NCBI RefSeq assembly: GCF_028476545.1
Contig: NW_026731670.1
Span: 1,667,501 to 1,731,500 of the forward strand
Direction of reading: 5' to 3'
DNA: 64,000 nt
DNA from: Physella acuta
Lineage: Eukaryota > Mollusca > Gastropoda > Physidae
Below, in pieces: positions 45,930 through 59,821 of this stretch. Position numbers and translations under genes: made by a program. The notes below the pieces were generated by a model. The model saw nothing but the letters and a program-made list of their open reading frames with translations, searched no databases and was not told the DNA's origin. Each line of letters begins with the position of its first letter. Position 1 is the first letter of the stretch.

Positions 45930-46612
45930 CGAAAAATAAAAAACAAGTTAATTTAAAAGTCTAGTGACATTTAAGCGCAATTTCCTTATGTTATCTAAAA
46001 ATAGCTCTGTCGTAGCGTAAATCAAGAGGAGGGTTAGTAAATCCATTGGTTAGTTATTAAAACGTTTTTTATTAACTTTTTTTCCCAGTATTTTACTTGT
46101 TTTATTTACAATAGAGTTACATGAATAAAAACCATTGCGCGCCTAGCTACCGAACGTGATGTCGCAGCCATTGAACGTGATGGCACAGCTATTGAACGTG
46201 ATGACGCGTGTGGTGTGGTGTGGTTGGATAAAAATGCCTACTAATTCGGTCCAAATTTTAATTAATTCAAAAAAAATTTTGTGACCGAACGAAAGGATAT
46301 TTTTGAAACCTTTCTTCGGCAATATTGTTCTAAATTATGGCAGGAATCGATAGGTATATGTTTCAAGTCGCTAAGTGGTCTGGTTGCCGAGATATGTGCA
46401 AAAAACTGCATTTTTTCGAGGTTTTTCGGCTTTTCCGGGAAATCCATGAAAGAAACCCGGAATTTTTTTGGCCAATGTTCATCCTCGTAACTTGCTTAAC
46501 ATAATTGCTTTGGAACTAGTCCTCGATATTGCTTCGTTGAGGAGGAGATACGACTTAAAGCTGCGGACACGAGTTAATAAACGCAATTCTCCAGAATGGA
46601 AATTGCGCTAAA
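45930..46612 (-). mobile_element. MITE-like family W element, copy 2
   Basis: Minus-strand copy with inner inverted ends GCGCAATTTCC (45972) and GGAAATTGCGC (46598). The plus strand carries a 69-codon frame (46281-46490) that is nearly identical to the 69-codon minus-strand frame of copy 3 (55169-55378), so the same element strand is open in both. Confidence 0.75.
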
Positions 46613-47744
46613 AAACATAAAAGGCATAATGTGTTTCCAACCAGTACCAGTGGCATAGTAACTATTGCACTATCATTTTGGCCAGTTGGACCATACCATT
46701 TGGTGATAATTTAATAGGTTATACTTTACTTAGATCCAGCGTAAGAAAGTTTATTTACGCGAGTATTATTTTTAATCAAGTTATAGATTAATTTAGCCAA
46801 TTCCATTTAAAAATAAAACAAGATTTTTATATTATAACTAGCGTATCCGTCTCCGCGCGTTGCCGTGGGAATAGAAAGAAAGTCCGACGAATATATAAGC
46901 AGGGTTAAATCCATGCGTTACTAATCCTTGTTTTCTAAAAGTGAAATATTTAAATGTAAACAATGCCTGCGCTTGGATCTTAAATATCGGGACACGGGTT
47001 TACCTACACTGCCGCATGAAAACCTTGAGTGTACATTAATCACTCACTGAAATAATGAGGTAGAACACACTTCGGTGACTACCCATGTGTCGGGGACGTA
47101 GAGGGTCGTTCTCAGGAGCGTCTTCCCGATTACACTACTGCATAGGCGCAGCGTACGGCCCCCTGGCTCCTTAAAACTAACATTCGCCATCGTGCTCATA
47201 GGATAACCCAGAGTGCCAAATAGCATCCTGTTAACAATGATGCAGATTTCGTCACTCGCTAAAGTTACACAAATAAACAGGATTTTGTTTAATACGTAAA
47301 AAAATATTTAACGTGTTTTAAACATCAGTGTGACTGATGCAATATGTTAGCGTTACTAATGGTCTATTATTAGATACTCGATCTCTATATCTGATTGGAT
47401 TGTCTAAAAAAGATGCTGATTGCATGATTCGCAAAGTGACAAAACTGTTTGGATTTTTTTTTCAGACAAAATGAAACATCCCAGTTAATAATATGACCTT
47501 GGTTAATTTTTCTGATTATTAAAATAAAGCGTAATACATGGTCCTCAGCGGCCCATATGAGCCTTAGGGGGCCGAAATAGACATTTCTATTTGCAACCTA
47601 ATCGCACCCTACCAGGCCTCCGGCGGACATGCCTGATTCAATTTTGTGAGCTTTTGTTACGCCCCATACAATCTATTGTCTATCACACAGTTTAGCACAA
47701 ATGTAGTCGTCATAGCGCTCATGGGAAAGACTAGGGCGCCAAAT

Positions 47745-48035
47745 CGCATCCTGCCGAGGGTCTGCCCATGCGAAATTAAAAATGATTTTTTTTTTACAGA
47801 ACCCTTCCTTGGAGTATTATAATGAACTCCCAAAAGTTTCATGCCTATCGGATGAACGGTGTTAAAAAAATGGACTTCTATTTTTACATACTATATATAG
47901 AAAAATATCGCACCCTCCCGTGGCGTCGCCTTTGCGAAATTAAAATGATTTTATTACAAAACCCTTCCCCAGATGTTCTAATGAACTCACCAAAGTTTGA
48001 CGGCGATCGGATAAATTGTGTCAAACCAAAGTTGA
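47745..48035. repeat. Tandem repeat, about 150-bp unit, inside the Helitron-like element
   Basis: TGCGAAATTAAAA-TGATTTT, ACAGAACCCTTCC, AATGAACTC and CGGATGAACGGTGT-like words recur in the same order in two adjacent units. A third weak unit follows after the X insertion. Confidence 0.6.
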
Positions 48036-48041
48036 CTTTAT

Positions 48042-48724
48042 TACTTTTTCGTATATACGAAGTATAGAGAAAGTCTTGTAATCGTGCAAAAAAAATCGTG
48101 ATTGCAAATCTCGACGTTTTACATCTCACTGATACGGAAAAACATAATTTTGCAATCTTGTCCGTATGTCTGTGTGTCTGTCTGTGTGTGTGTGTGTGTC
48201 CGTGTGTAAACACGATAACTTGAGTATCGTTACAGCTAGGTTGATGAAATTTCATATATAAGTATTTTATCAAAATCGTAGATCCGTGTCAACTTTTAAG
48301 CGATTTCCGATAACCGGAAGTAGTACTTTTTCTTCTTTGAATTTTTCAAAAGCCTATAACTTGAGTACTATTTCAGATAGATAAATGAAATTTGATATGA
48401 AAGTAAAAGATCTAATTCTCTACCTTCTGTCAAATTTTGAGTAATTTCCGTTGACCGGAAGTACTTATTTACGCTATTTCCGATTTCTCAAAAAACGCAT
48501 GTAAATTTATAAAGTACTAATAATATTGCGCACTATTATGCTCATCTTTATTTAGCGTTCACTTGGTGTGCATTTCTTTTTTCTACGAGATTATATTCTA
48601 TTTTTAAAAATTTGAGTATTTAAAATGGATTAAAAATCATGTCTAGAAGTCTATATCCCGAGTTGCCATCCCCCGTAGTGTTATATTAGAATATTCCAGA
48701 AAGTTTAGGGGAGATCACTCCCGG
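48042..48724 (-). repeat. Family X element, complete copy
   Basis: On the plus strand it runs from ACTTTTTCGTATATACGAAG (48044) to GGGGAGATCACTCCCGG (48724). It keeps the empty SINE target GTTCACTTGGTGTGCA at 48556. It sits between the second and third units of the Helitron-internal tandem repeat, so it inserted after that array formed. Confidence 0.85.
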
Positions 48725-48916
48725 TTTATTTTATTTAGTATATAGAGACAAAAACAAATCTCGCCCTGCCGTGACGCCATCCTTGAAAAATTTTTTTTTT
48801 CGCAGAACCTCAGCAAGAACATTCTCAACACCATCCCAAAGCTTCACTGTGATGTGATAAGAGGTGAAGCAATGCATCAAAAACAGACACACACACAGAC
48901 ACACTGACATACATTA

Positions 48917-49667
<751 letters not shown>

Positions 49668-49702
49668 CCTTAGTGGGTAAAAGCATCCCCACTGAGTGAG
49701 GG

Positions 49703-49703
<1 letters not shown>

Positions 49704-49761
<58 letters not shown>

Positions 49762-49799
49762 TATATGTATTTATGTATGTATGTATGTATGTATGTATT
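49704..49799. repeat. (TA)n then (GTAT)n microsatellites
   Basis: About 27 TA units followed by about seven TATG/GTAT units. Confidence 0.95.
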
Positions 49800-50789
49800 A
49801 TGGCTGAAATAGTTTAGTAAAGAAAGTCTTTATTGGTCTAGATTCTAGAACTAGAATCCGCATTTTTCTGTAAAACCTGTTATTGTTTTGGCCTTATTAT
49901 CAAGTGACGTCACTAAGCCGATGAAAGTTTTACATTTTTTTTGTGAAAATAAAGTATCGTTTCCGAACTTTAAACATTATAGTAGTGTTCGTACACAGAC
50001 TATTATAATAACTTAATCAACTTATTTGAATAAATAAGTGTTTAACAGTTTGGAAAAATAAACATTCTTTTCTACATAAATATGTACTTTACGTTTTTAC
50101 ACAACGTACTGATGGTCTCATCTAACGGAACAGACAAACAAACAAAAAATGCAATCTGAAAAAAAAACATTGAAAAATTTTAGTATAATACAAAGTAAAA
50201 TGTTTTTACAAACAAAACGTTGTATTGCTTTAAAAGAAAATGAATTGCATAAATAATAAGAACTGCACTACAAATAAGCACAAACAATGCAAATAAACTT
50301 CTTTAGGGGTGGTTAAAATTTGTATCGCTCGTTTTCTCCTACAAGAAATAAGCACAAGAAGAAAGTTAAAAAAAGGCCTGATTGTAATTTTTTTTAAAGA
50401 AACGTTTAATGTGTTTAAGCAAAACACAAAACATGTTATTGTTCAATCCAAAAGCACAATTGTTCAACTCCCGATAATAATATCAACTGATACATGAATC
50501 TAATTTTCTAAAACATAAGATAAAACATAACCCTGATTTACCACCAAAAAGTGCAACAAGATTATGATAATTATACTTAGCAAAAACGGATTATAAATAA
50601 TTTTTTGCAAGATGTTTACTTCTTTTAAAAATGTATTTAATTTTTATTTATTTTAAAAGCACTTTTAGTAGAAACTAATGTGCCAACATTTGAAGAATGA
50701 AAATGTTTTTAAAATAATGTCGACATTACTGTATAATTCGAACTGAATACAATTATTAATTTCCGTTTCTTATTTTTTTTTAAATATAT
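49800..50789. other. Non-coding, nothing recognised
   Basis: AT-rich. TGACGTCA occurs at about 49914. No gene supported. Confidence 0.4.
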
Positions 50790-50923
50790 ATTGTGTTGCC
50801 TCTCTTTTAAATTGTTTTATATTTCGAATTCTACTTGATTATAAACACCTAATTTTAAGGTTTGTAGACATTATATCTTTAAGCATTTCTAGATATTATA
50901 CATTTTATGCCAGATTGGGTAAT

Positions 50924-50959
<36 letters not shown>

Positions 50960-51955
50960 TAATGTAAATCTCTATAAGCAGAAAAATATGCCACACTTGT
51001 AATAATAGACACCCTCGAAAGATTTTAATTTGCCAATAAATATACTTAGTTTAAACTTCAAGATGGTAAGCAAAAAAGTATAAAAACTAAGTTTGAACAT
51101 AAAAATAATACAAATATAAATAAAAATTGAATAACTAAACACAATTTTCTAGATCTCATAATATATAAGCCTACAGTTTTTCTTAATGACTACTTAAAAT
51201 AATTATCAATCGAATTTCAAACGGAAAAACTGCAAGTAAACGTTAAACGAAAAATAAATAGTTATGCGTACTTCAATCACTTACTATAGAGCAATACAGT
51301 TTGATAATTTTTTATTAGCAGATATGTTTAGTAGGTAAATAATTTTTAAAAAAGACTTATAATATTCTGTGAGAAAAACGTTTTACTAATAGGCACAACT
51401 ACAAACTGGCACGCTATCTCAAGTCCAGAATGGCATTATGTGAACTACTCTTAGACAGTAAATTGGCTTAAACGTGACAAAATAGAAAGGAAATATATCA
51501 ATTTTACATTCATCATAAACACTAACAGTTTTATTTGTTATTTAAAAACTGAAATTTTAGAATATATAATTTTAATTGCCTACTTAAAAAAAAACATTTT
51601 CATATGCAATTAATATCCTTGATACTCCTACATCAATAATTAGAAACTATAGAAACCTAGTAAATAAAACCCGATTGTAATAAACTAATAAACGTTGAAC
51701 TTGTGTGTAAAAACACTCACTAAAGCGTCTCAAATAAACTATTCTGGTGTCGGCATAAATTCTGATGAAAAAAAAGTCAAGTTAGAAAAACGATCATATT
51801 GTTAATAACAATAATAAATCTAACTTTACATTGTTTTAGCAAATGTATACAGTTCACGCTCTAATTATTAACTTTAACAAGTAAGAACTATTTTTTTAAC
51901 AACAAAGTAATGCAATAATTGTTCGTAGATGGTCGTGTAACACACTAATATACTA
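50790..51955 (+). repeat. Dispersed repeat 3, copy B
   Basis: Partner of 33055-33840 with an extra middle part (51120-51640). It contains a short (TA)n at 50931-50953 where copy A has ordinary sequence. Confidence 0.65.
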
Positions 51956-52229
51956 TCTTTCTTTTTATCTAAGGATAACACATAGCAACTGATTTCATTT
52001 AATTAAACAATTAAATCAGTCTAACCGTAGGTGTAAGCTAATTTTTTTAAAATTTCATACACACAAATATTTTTTTTTCCTTACTTAAAAACCTTATCTT
52101 TTTTAAACTATGATATCGTACAAGGCCTGCTATTTCATGCAACAGTAAATAGTTATAATTCTTGACAAAAAAATATATTTTAATATACAACAATAAAAAA
52201 AATCCTTTATTGTCCCACTTCATTAATTA

Positions 52230-52520
52230 AAAACCATAGAAAGCAAGTCCCGATGGTACTAGACCAATTAACGTGATATTTGTGTGCAAATCAGCTCAGC
52301 AAAGTGTCCCCAATTAACTGCTATCAATTGATTCTGAGGAAGTAAATGTCAAGTTAAAAATGGATCATGATGTGAAAAACAATGATTAATTTAGCGTTAT
52401 ATTCTATATACGAATCAAGTAGAAGCTCCAATATAATACCTATGTATTTTTATTAGAAAGTAACTTCCTTACAATAAGGTATCACAATAAGTGTTTGTAA
52501 AAGTTCATTTAACTATAATG
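52230..52520 (+). repeat. Dispersed repeat 3, copy C (partial)
   Basis: AGTCCCGATGGTACTAGACC, TTTGTGTGCAAATCA, ATTGATTCTGA and AGTCAAGTTA-like words follow the order of the ends of copies A and B. It lies in tandem with copy B. Confidence 0.5.
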
Positions 52521-52724
52521 TCTATGGTCTTGGTCACAAACAGTCTATCTCAATTTTTTTTCATGATTCAAAAGCCAGTATGATTCTTCATAGTGTCTAA
52601 AAATATTTCAGAAAATTGGTGAATATTTATCGAGATGTAATCAGAACAAACTACCTAATATTTCAAGCGCTAAAAAGCTCGGCGCAAAACGAATATCGCT
52701 ATATTTGTTAGTTCACTTTTAATG

Positions 52725-52985
52725 AGAAACGCTGCAAGCACACGATTTTACACCACAGCAGTCAAAGTACTTATTGCTAATGATATTTGATTAATTATAT
52801 TAATCTATTATATAACATTTCATCGGTTTAAAGAATAATAAACAAAGAGTATTTGTTTAATATGGCGTATTTCAAGGTACATTTTCAAGAACAAAATCGA
52901 TTTTTTTACATTTTTATAAGGCTAACACAATGCTATGCAACTAGATCTTCGATATAGAATCAAAATATAGAAATCAATCAAAACA
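52725..52985 (+). repeat. Dispersed repeat (inverted partner 455-700)
   Basis: See 455-700. The two copies are in opposite orientation. Confidence 0.5.
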
Positions 52986-53478
52986 ATATTGTTCGAATCA
53001 TATTTCCACGAGCTTGTGCAATAAATGTAATTATTTTTAATTCACTACTAGCTATATATTGAGTGTTAAGATACCTGTTAAGAAATATATATCTAACTTG
53101 TCAAACGAAATGGTAAGTTGTCTTTATCAAATGCTTTTATAATTAATTTTGATTTTAGGGGCCAAATATTGATATGGCTATTCATCTCAATAAAAATCAC
53201 GCATGTTTCAATTGTTTACACATTAAAACATGAGCTGAGAAATAAGTTTGTTATAGTGAAGAGTATTACATGTTTACATTTCAGCTCAAACTTGAAAATT
53301 ATATAATCACATGACTTGAATCTGTGTTGACAGATGCTACCATACAGCAAAAGGAGAAGGCTATTTAAACTTAGCTAGCAATCACAGGCTGTCAAATAAC
53401 AAAATAGTATTATTTTAAGAGTCACAAACATATACCAGTCTGACTAACCAAAAAGAGATCAGTTTTATTCTTTCCAGA
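52986..53478. other. Non-coding, nothing recognised
   Basis: AT-rich with no supported feature. Confidence 0.4.
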
Positions 53479-53632
53479 TACCAGCACCTCTCAACACACC
53501 AACCTTCTCAACAGACCAGCCTCTCTCAACAGACCAGCCTTTATTAACATACCAGCGTCTCACAACACACCAGCATCTATTAACATACCAGCCTCTAATA
53601 ACATACCAGCCTCAATCAACAGACCAGTCTTA
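53479..53632 (+). repeat. 18-bp minisatellite, about 8.5 units
   Basis: Unit consensus CAGCCTCTNTYAACANAC. Units alternate between ACAGAC, ACACAC and ACATAC endings. The unit is six codons long, but stop codons break a plus-strand frame. A fragment of family H 5' end (AAGAGAATTATATATATA) follows at 53671. Confidence 0.85.
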
Positions 53633-53678
53633 CCATACAAGAGATTAGCCTTGTGTTTTCTATTGTCTCCAAGAAGAG

Positions 53679-53681
<3 letters not shown>

Positions 53682-53728
<47 letters not shown>

Positions 53729-53764
53729 ATATATATATATATATATATGTGTATATATATATAT
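53682..53764. repeat. (TA)n microsatellite with TGTG interruptions
   Basis: About 80 bp. It begins in the TATATATAATTCTC-type end of a family H fragment, which suggests the microsatellite grew from the element terminus. Confidence 0.9.
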
Positions 53765-54277
53765 GAGTTTAAGCCGTCGTGAAATATCGACGTTATTCAA
53801 TTTGTCAAGTTTGATGTTGAAGAAAGTAGAAGTTGTTATCATAAAGTAATATAATGAGAGCTGCTCCATTAAGCCTTACAGTTGCCATATGAGGTTAAAT
53901 AATAACAGTTATGTATAGTCTACAGCCATAGGCAGAAATATGCTCCTACACTACAGGAATGTGACACACTACATACACATGTCCTTCCTTTATTTGTATC
54001 TGATCTAATTCTACCTGAATGCCACTTCTGTAGTAAGTGATTATAATAATGCAGTTAGTATTATTGTTGTTATGTAGTGTGCCGTCGGCAAATAACCAGC
54101 TTATAAAAATTTGGTAGGTTTCTTTTCTAAGTGAAAGGTTACTTGTCCGACGTACACAAAAACGCTCTACAGCCATGTTTTAATACTACATGTCCATTCG
54201 TGTTTTTCTCGAAATCCGAAGCTTCTATATTATTTCATTTTCCTCAACGATATAAACTTGATGAATTATCAAACTTA

Positions 54278-54354
<77 letters not shown>

Positions 54355-55007
54355 CTTATTACTCGGATTTCACAATGTTTAAACGCAAAGGGGGAAAAGT
54401 ACATACAAGAGCACGGGATGATGTCTACAGAATAAATATCAAGATAGAATAAACATAATCTGAACCCCAGCTACAGTAAAAATGTTACAATACTACAGTC
54501 GAGTCAAAAAAATTTAAAAGTTATCATTTGTTTAACATTAGAAAATTGATTATGGTAGGCTGTGGGCCCCCCTAAACTACCAGATCAACCCCTTCCCCTC
54601 TGCATCACTGTAGTTCCACCTCTGGACAGTAGTTAAATAAATATTGTCGAAGATAATATTGTCCTGAGTAGTTCTCATTTTGATATAAGTGATCAATTTA
54701 TTGGTACTCATTTATTTGTTGTGAATCGCGTCAGGTAAAGCTCGCCCCTCTTACACAGCCCAAACATTGGTGTTCGATCAAACCCCTTTCATTCTGTGAG
54801 TTAATTTCAGGGTTTCGACCGACTTATATGATTTACGATTGGGATTTAACTATTCGTACAAAATAGCAATGAAAAGAAATTGTTGATATTCAACTGTTAG
54901 AGTTCGGTTCATTCAAAAAGGTTAAAAACTATTGATTTGTGTAGCTGAAAAGTCTAATACGAATCGATATAAGAAACCAAACTACACAACTTAACCACAT
55001 TGTGTAT
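53765..55007. other. Non-coding, with a (TA)n tract at 54281-54351
   Basis: No gene was recognised. The (TA)n tract comprises about 35 units. Confidence 0.5.
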
Positions 55008-55525
55008 TTTTTTAGCGCAATTTCCATTCTGGAGAATTGCGTTTATTAACCCGTCATTTCTGGATGTATGGATGGATGGATGGATGTGTGTCCGCAGCTT
55101 TAAGTCGTATCTCCTCCTCAACGAAGCAATATCGATGACTAGGTCCAAAAGCAATTATGTTAAGCAAGTTACGAGGATGAGCATAGGCTATAAAAATTCC
55201 GGGTTTCTTTCATGTATTTCCCGGAAAAGCCAAAAAACCTCGAAAAAATGCAGTTTTTTGCCCATATCTCAGCAACCAGACCACTTAGCGACTTGAAACA
55301 TGTACCAATCGATTCCTGCCATAATTTAGAACAATATTGCCGAAGAAAGTTTTCAAAAATATCCTCTTGTGTGGGCACAAATTTTAAAATTACATAAACA
55401 CCTACAAACCGATCGTTCTTCTAGCTTGAACGCATCCCAGCATTATACGTCAGAGCTATTTTTAGATAACATAAGGAAATTGCGCATAAATGTCACTAGA
55501 CTTTTTTAATTAACTTGTTCTTTCA
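55008..55525 (+). mobile_element. MITE-like family W element, copy 3
   Basis: Starts TTTTTTTAGCGCAATTTCC, ends GGAAATTGCGCATAAATG and continues into GTCACTAGACTTTTTTAATT, which is shared by the other copies. A (GGAT)n run expanded inside at 55065-55085. The minus strand carries the 69-codon frame (55169-55378) containing FLRQYCSKLWQESIG and LSGLVAEI. Confidence 0.8.
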
Positions 55526-55534
55526 TATTTAAAA

Positions 55535-56345
55535 CAAGAAAAATGGCCCGTTGAGGAAGGATACACAGGGCGCTAGGTTGATAGTGCTGTCTCTTTTCTC
55601 TAAACTAAAACCAACCCACCCACCCCCACACCACTCCCACTACCACCACCCCCCACCCCCCACTCACACCACCCCCCACCCCCACCCCCCACCCCCAAAA
55701 AAACATGTCTACCGTCCCATTCAACGAAATATAATTATATACTTTTTCCAGTGTGCGCCCCCTCCCCGATAATTCTACCCCCGCCCCCGAAAATTTCAAG
55801 TACCCCCACCCCTCTCCGGGGAGGAAAAAGTCTGAAAGAAACACTGGTGTCGCGCTTAGCCACTACCCGAAGAATTGCATTAAAGAAATTGCAAGAAAAC
55901 CACTTTTTAGATTAGACACATTATTTAGGCGGTAATTTTATTATAGAGTATCGATGAAGAAATTTCTTTTGAGTTGGGGAGTGGGGGGGGGGGGGGGGCT
56001 CAGACGTTCTTACGCGGGGGGTGGGGGCTTCGCCCCTACCCGAAGAATTGTATGCAAAAGAAACTCTTCACGCAAACCATTTAGATTAGACAAAATTTCC
56101 TTTTTATTCAATGTTTACTCGAGAATCAATGACGTCATATTACTGTGTGCACTCTCCGGATTGAGATTATTTTCTACTCTATGCTAAATGTGACCGCGTC
56201 ATACTTCGTTTTTCGAATTACTGTGCATGTTTTTATTTTGCTTGTGTTTTCTCTAGAGCGTTCTTGTGAGATAGAGCGTTCTTGCCATGTTTTCTCTAGA
56301 GCGTTCTTGTCAGATAGATAAATACATACACAGACAGCGAAACTA
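55535..56345 (+). repeat. Family Z element with C-rich and G-rich tracts
   Basis: Begins AAGAAAAATGGCCCGTTGAGG in two words (AAGAAAAATGGCCCG, GTTGAGGAAGG), contains a C/A polypyrimidine run at 55612-55696, GTCTACCGTCCCATTCAACG, a GGGGAGGAAAAAGTCTGAAA block, a G18 region near 55982, TGACGTCA near 56131 and the end GACAGCGAAACTATTAGTAT. It resembles the cluster at 59822-61855. Confidence 0.75.
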
Positions 56346-56734
56346 TTAGTATTAATAGGGCTATTATCAACGCGATAAAGGTGTACAATATAAAAAGTAT
56401 GCGTTTAGTGTTAGGAATAGTGTACTGTACTGTGTTCAGTGGAATTCTATGCAAGTAGTAGGGCAGCGGAAATAATGTTAGTACAATGACGTCTTTTTTC
56501 GTATATATAAACAAATAAACAAGTTTTTTGTAATAATTGATAAAAATAATTTAAAAAACAGTCACTATTGAAAAAATATCCGCTCCACTTGAACTGTGTG
56601 TCATAGCGGATCATATAAAATTATGTTACATTAAATCATATAGTGTATATTGAAACAAAAAGGACCAGCAAAGAGTATACTTTATTCTATTGACAACATA
56701 TGTTTAAAACGACTCACCAGCACATGTGCTGGGA
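56346..56734. other. Non-coding
   Basis: Short AT-rich stretch. GTTACATTAAATCATATAGT near 56628 also occurs at 41923 beside a family H end. Confidence 0.5.
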
Positions 56735-58195
56735 TTCGTTTGAGAGGTCATTTTAAGGTCGACACAATTCAAAACAAAATACTTTTTTTTTACATGTGTG
56801 TAATTTAGTAGAATATTTTATAAATTTGATAAAATGATTAATATTTTACACTCCACGTTGACTGTTCGATTATACGATAATATTTGTGCTCCCCTGTACA
56901 TACATTTAACTCCAAAAATTTTGCAGTGTTTTATCCTACGCGAAATCATTCTGCAAATCAAATAAATCATCTTGTAATTCATCGGGAATGCTGGCAACAT
57001 CAAGGGAAGAAGAGAATGGGCAATGCATCAATGCAGATTCTTATTTTTTCAGCTCAGAGAATTCAAGATGCCCAGAAATCGCTTCTTTCAAAATTTTAAT
57101 TGTCTTACAATCAGATTCATCTACTACACTGCAGAGTTTCTCAAATTTAAAATATTTCCAAGATTTATTTTCTTTGCTGATTTTGCAACTTTAATAAAAA
57201 TGCCTCGAGATTATGTTGATGTTCGAACACATCTGCTAAGTATGATACTTTCTCCAACCACTCTATGTCGTTTTAAGTATACCAAAAAGTGTTGTTTCCT
57301 TTGCACTTCCAAGAACAATTTGATTTCATATTTCAATTCAAAAACACAATTCACAACATTTTGTTTGACAGCCAGATTTAATATAATTTACAACTTTTAC
57401 TAGCAATGGAGTCTTGATGACAAGGACAGTGATTAAGGAGCTAAATCTTTTCTGTTTTCCGAAAGCCCGATTTTGACCTAAACATAAATGGCGCACCATC
57501 CGTACAAACAAAGCTTTCTTTACAAAATAGCAACTCTTCTTTGCTATAATCGGAATGAATATAGACAAAGACGAGCAACTGCGAACACGAACTCACGTAT
57601 TTTGATTTATCAACTTGAAAGCAAACAATGGTGAAAGCTTGATTTGAATTTATTATCTATGAACATGTCTGCTATAAGCCGCTGAATAGTATTATTAGGC
57701 AGAGATATTTGTTGCATCTTTACTGCACTGGAATCCCCAAGAATTAACTTCACCATCTTCAACATGCAGTGTGTGATGAGATTTTCCCCTATTGTTTTTT
57801 TTGTTTGTGTGGCATTTTCTATCACGACTTCATATGCTGCTTGAACTAATGCTGTGTTTCCTTGGTGAAGCTTTCTCTTTGATCAAGTATCTGACGTTTG
57901 CAACTAGCTTCATGCTGACGAAAGAACTCCATATCTTTTTTGGTGTGTTCCGAATGACTCGTCTCAAATGACGTTTTAGTTTTGAGGATTTCATAAACTC
58001 GTTACTGAGAATAACTTTGTACATTACGCATTGCTACTTCTCTATTCCATTTCCAGTGATGTTAGTAAAGCCGAATTTCAGATATTCTTCTAAATATTTA
58101 TGTTTTTTTTTTCATTACTAAGGTTTAGTATACCAGTTGGCGACCCCCCACAGAAAGCCCTTCGCGACCCCCAGTTTGGGAACCCGTGGGTTAGA
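56735..58195 (-). pseudogene. hAT-superfamily transposase (ZBED/SCAND3/FAM200-like), decayed
   Basis: On the minus strand, from the N-terminal side: LSNEFMKSSKLKRHL (zinc-finger linker, 57830-58024), IGENLITHCMLKMVKLILGD and MQQISLPNNTIQRLIADM (57610-57825), a VNYIKSG segment (about 57390) and, toward the C-terminus, LMHCPFSSS and SIPDELQDDLFDLQND (56950-57030). This order matches hAT transposases that gave rise to SCAND3, FAM200 and ZBED genes. Multiple stops and frame changes (for example TAA after SELKK) and loss of much of the RNase-H-like core make it inactive. The 58145-58190 end, CACGGGTTCCCAAACTGGGG on the minus strand, resembles hAT terminal repeats; the other end is less clear (near 56735-56765). 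Confidence 0.8.
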
Positions 58196-59001
58196 TAGAT
58201 AACATGTATTAGTACCAAATTAAGAAATAAAAAATTTGAAGAGCAAAACTATTTTTTTTATCGAAAACAAAAGTATCTTCTATCCTTAAACGGATTACTT
58301 TTAGCGGATTAAACTCTTTTGGTTACCTTGATTGTTCTTTCATATAGTAGTATAATGGATTTGTACTGTAACCTTTTATATTGCACAGTTACTAAATGAA
58401 TGGTATGTATAGGTTTAGTATAAAAAGTGTTTTTCTTTAGCGCTAAAGGTGTGCTTTCAGCGGTCACGTTGGCGTAGCCTGTGTATTGTGACCTGTAGGG
58501 TAGAGACGCACAGTCCGGTCACTCTACCTTCTCCGATCTTCGGGAGTACACGTTTTTTTATGCAAAGGCACTTGTCATCATAAAATTATACTCGTTTTGG
58601 AGCTAAAGCACTTGTTCTCCACGGAGAAATTTTCCTTACGTTTTGGCAACGTGTGAAGAGGATTGTGTGGCTTCATTTGAAGGTAATTGACACTTACTTT
58701 TATTAGCTGTACTGTTATAAATTAGTCAATAATTAGTATTGAATGTGTATAGAACATTGTAATGAATGAATGGTATTTTTAGTAATGTCGATGTAGGCCC
58801 TATGTCAGATTAATTTAAATGTAGTATTATATTTGTAACAATAGTAAAATATTATGTTTCTGAAGTCTGAATGAATATGTATATCACACATATGTTTGTC
58901 AAATGTATTTTACAGCCAGCCAGTTTGTGGTTAAAACTAGACGCTACAGAGGTCCGTGTGTGAGCAAGTGTGACCACTCCGCCCTAAAGACCAGTCGCCT
59001 T
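58196..59001. other. Partly shared repeat, then an unassigned higher-GC patch
   Basis: 58200-58310 matches 8220-8330. 58440-58690 is less AT-rich and ends TTTGAAGGTAATT, which could be a splice donor after a 5' exon, but no coding frame supports it. Confidence 0.35.
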
Positions 59002-59640
59002 TTTACTTTCTCGTATATATTCGAAGTATAGAGAAAGTATTGTATCACTGATACGGAAAAACATAATTTTGCAATCTTGTCCGTATGTCTGTGTGTCTGT
59101 GTGTGTTAGTGTGTGTGTAAACACGATAACTTGAGTACCGTTACAGCTAGGTTGATGAAATTTCATATATAAGTATTTTATCAAAATCGTAGATCCGTAT
59201 CAACTTTTGAGCGATTTCCGATAACCAGAATTGGTACTTTTTCTACTTTGAATTTTTCAAAAGCCTATAACTTGAGTACTATTTCAGATAGATAAATGAA
59301 ATTTCACATGTAAGTAAAAGATCTAATGCTCTAACTTCTGTTAAATTTTGAGTAATTTCCGTTGACGGGAAGTACTAATTTACGCTATTTCCGATTTCTC
59401 AAAAACGCATCTAAATTTATCAAGTAAATTTATCAAGTACTAATAATATTGCGCACCATTATGAACATCTTTATTCGGCGTTCACTTGGTGTGCAATACT
59501 TTTTTCTATGAGATTCTATTTTATTTTAAAAAGTTTATGTATTTAAAATGGATTAAAAATCATAACTATATCCCGAGTTCCCATCCCCTGTTGTTTTATA
59601 TAAGAATATTCGAGAAAGTTTAGGGGAGATCAATCCCGGT
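59002..59640 (-). repeat. Family X element, complete copy
   Basis: From TTTACTTTCTCGTATATATT to GGGGAGATCAATCCCGG on the plus strand, very similar to 48042-48724, with a local duplication of AAATTTATCAAGTA near 59415-59440. The SINE target GTTCACTTGGTGTGCAAT is empty. Confidence 0.85.
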
Positions 59641-59821
59641 TTATTTTAGTCTGATCTGAGTTAAAACTTTGTTCGTAAGTTAACTACTTCATACCAACCT
59701 ACATGTATTAAAATTTAAATCATTGTTAAACCTTTGTATTGACTTGTAATGTTTAACCCCTTTACTGACCCAATTATTGAAAATCAGTCAATAATAATAA
59801 CATTACATTAATTAAAGAAAA

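Noticed and set aside
55605-55844. Proline/histidine-rich or glycine-rich protein
   Set aside because: It follows from C-rich and G-rich simple sequence within a family Z element.
58440-58690. 5' exon with splice donor
   Set aside because: Only a GGTAATT word and mildly higher GC support it; no coding frame or promoter element was seen.
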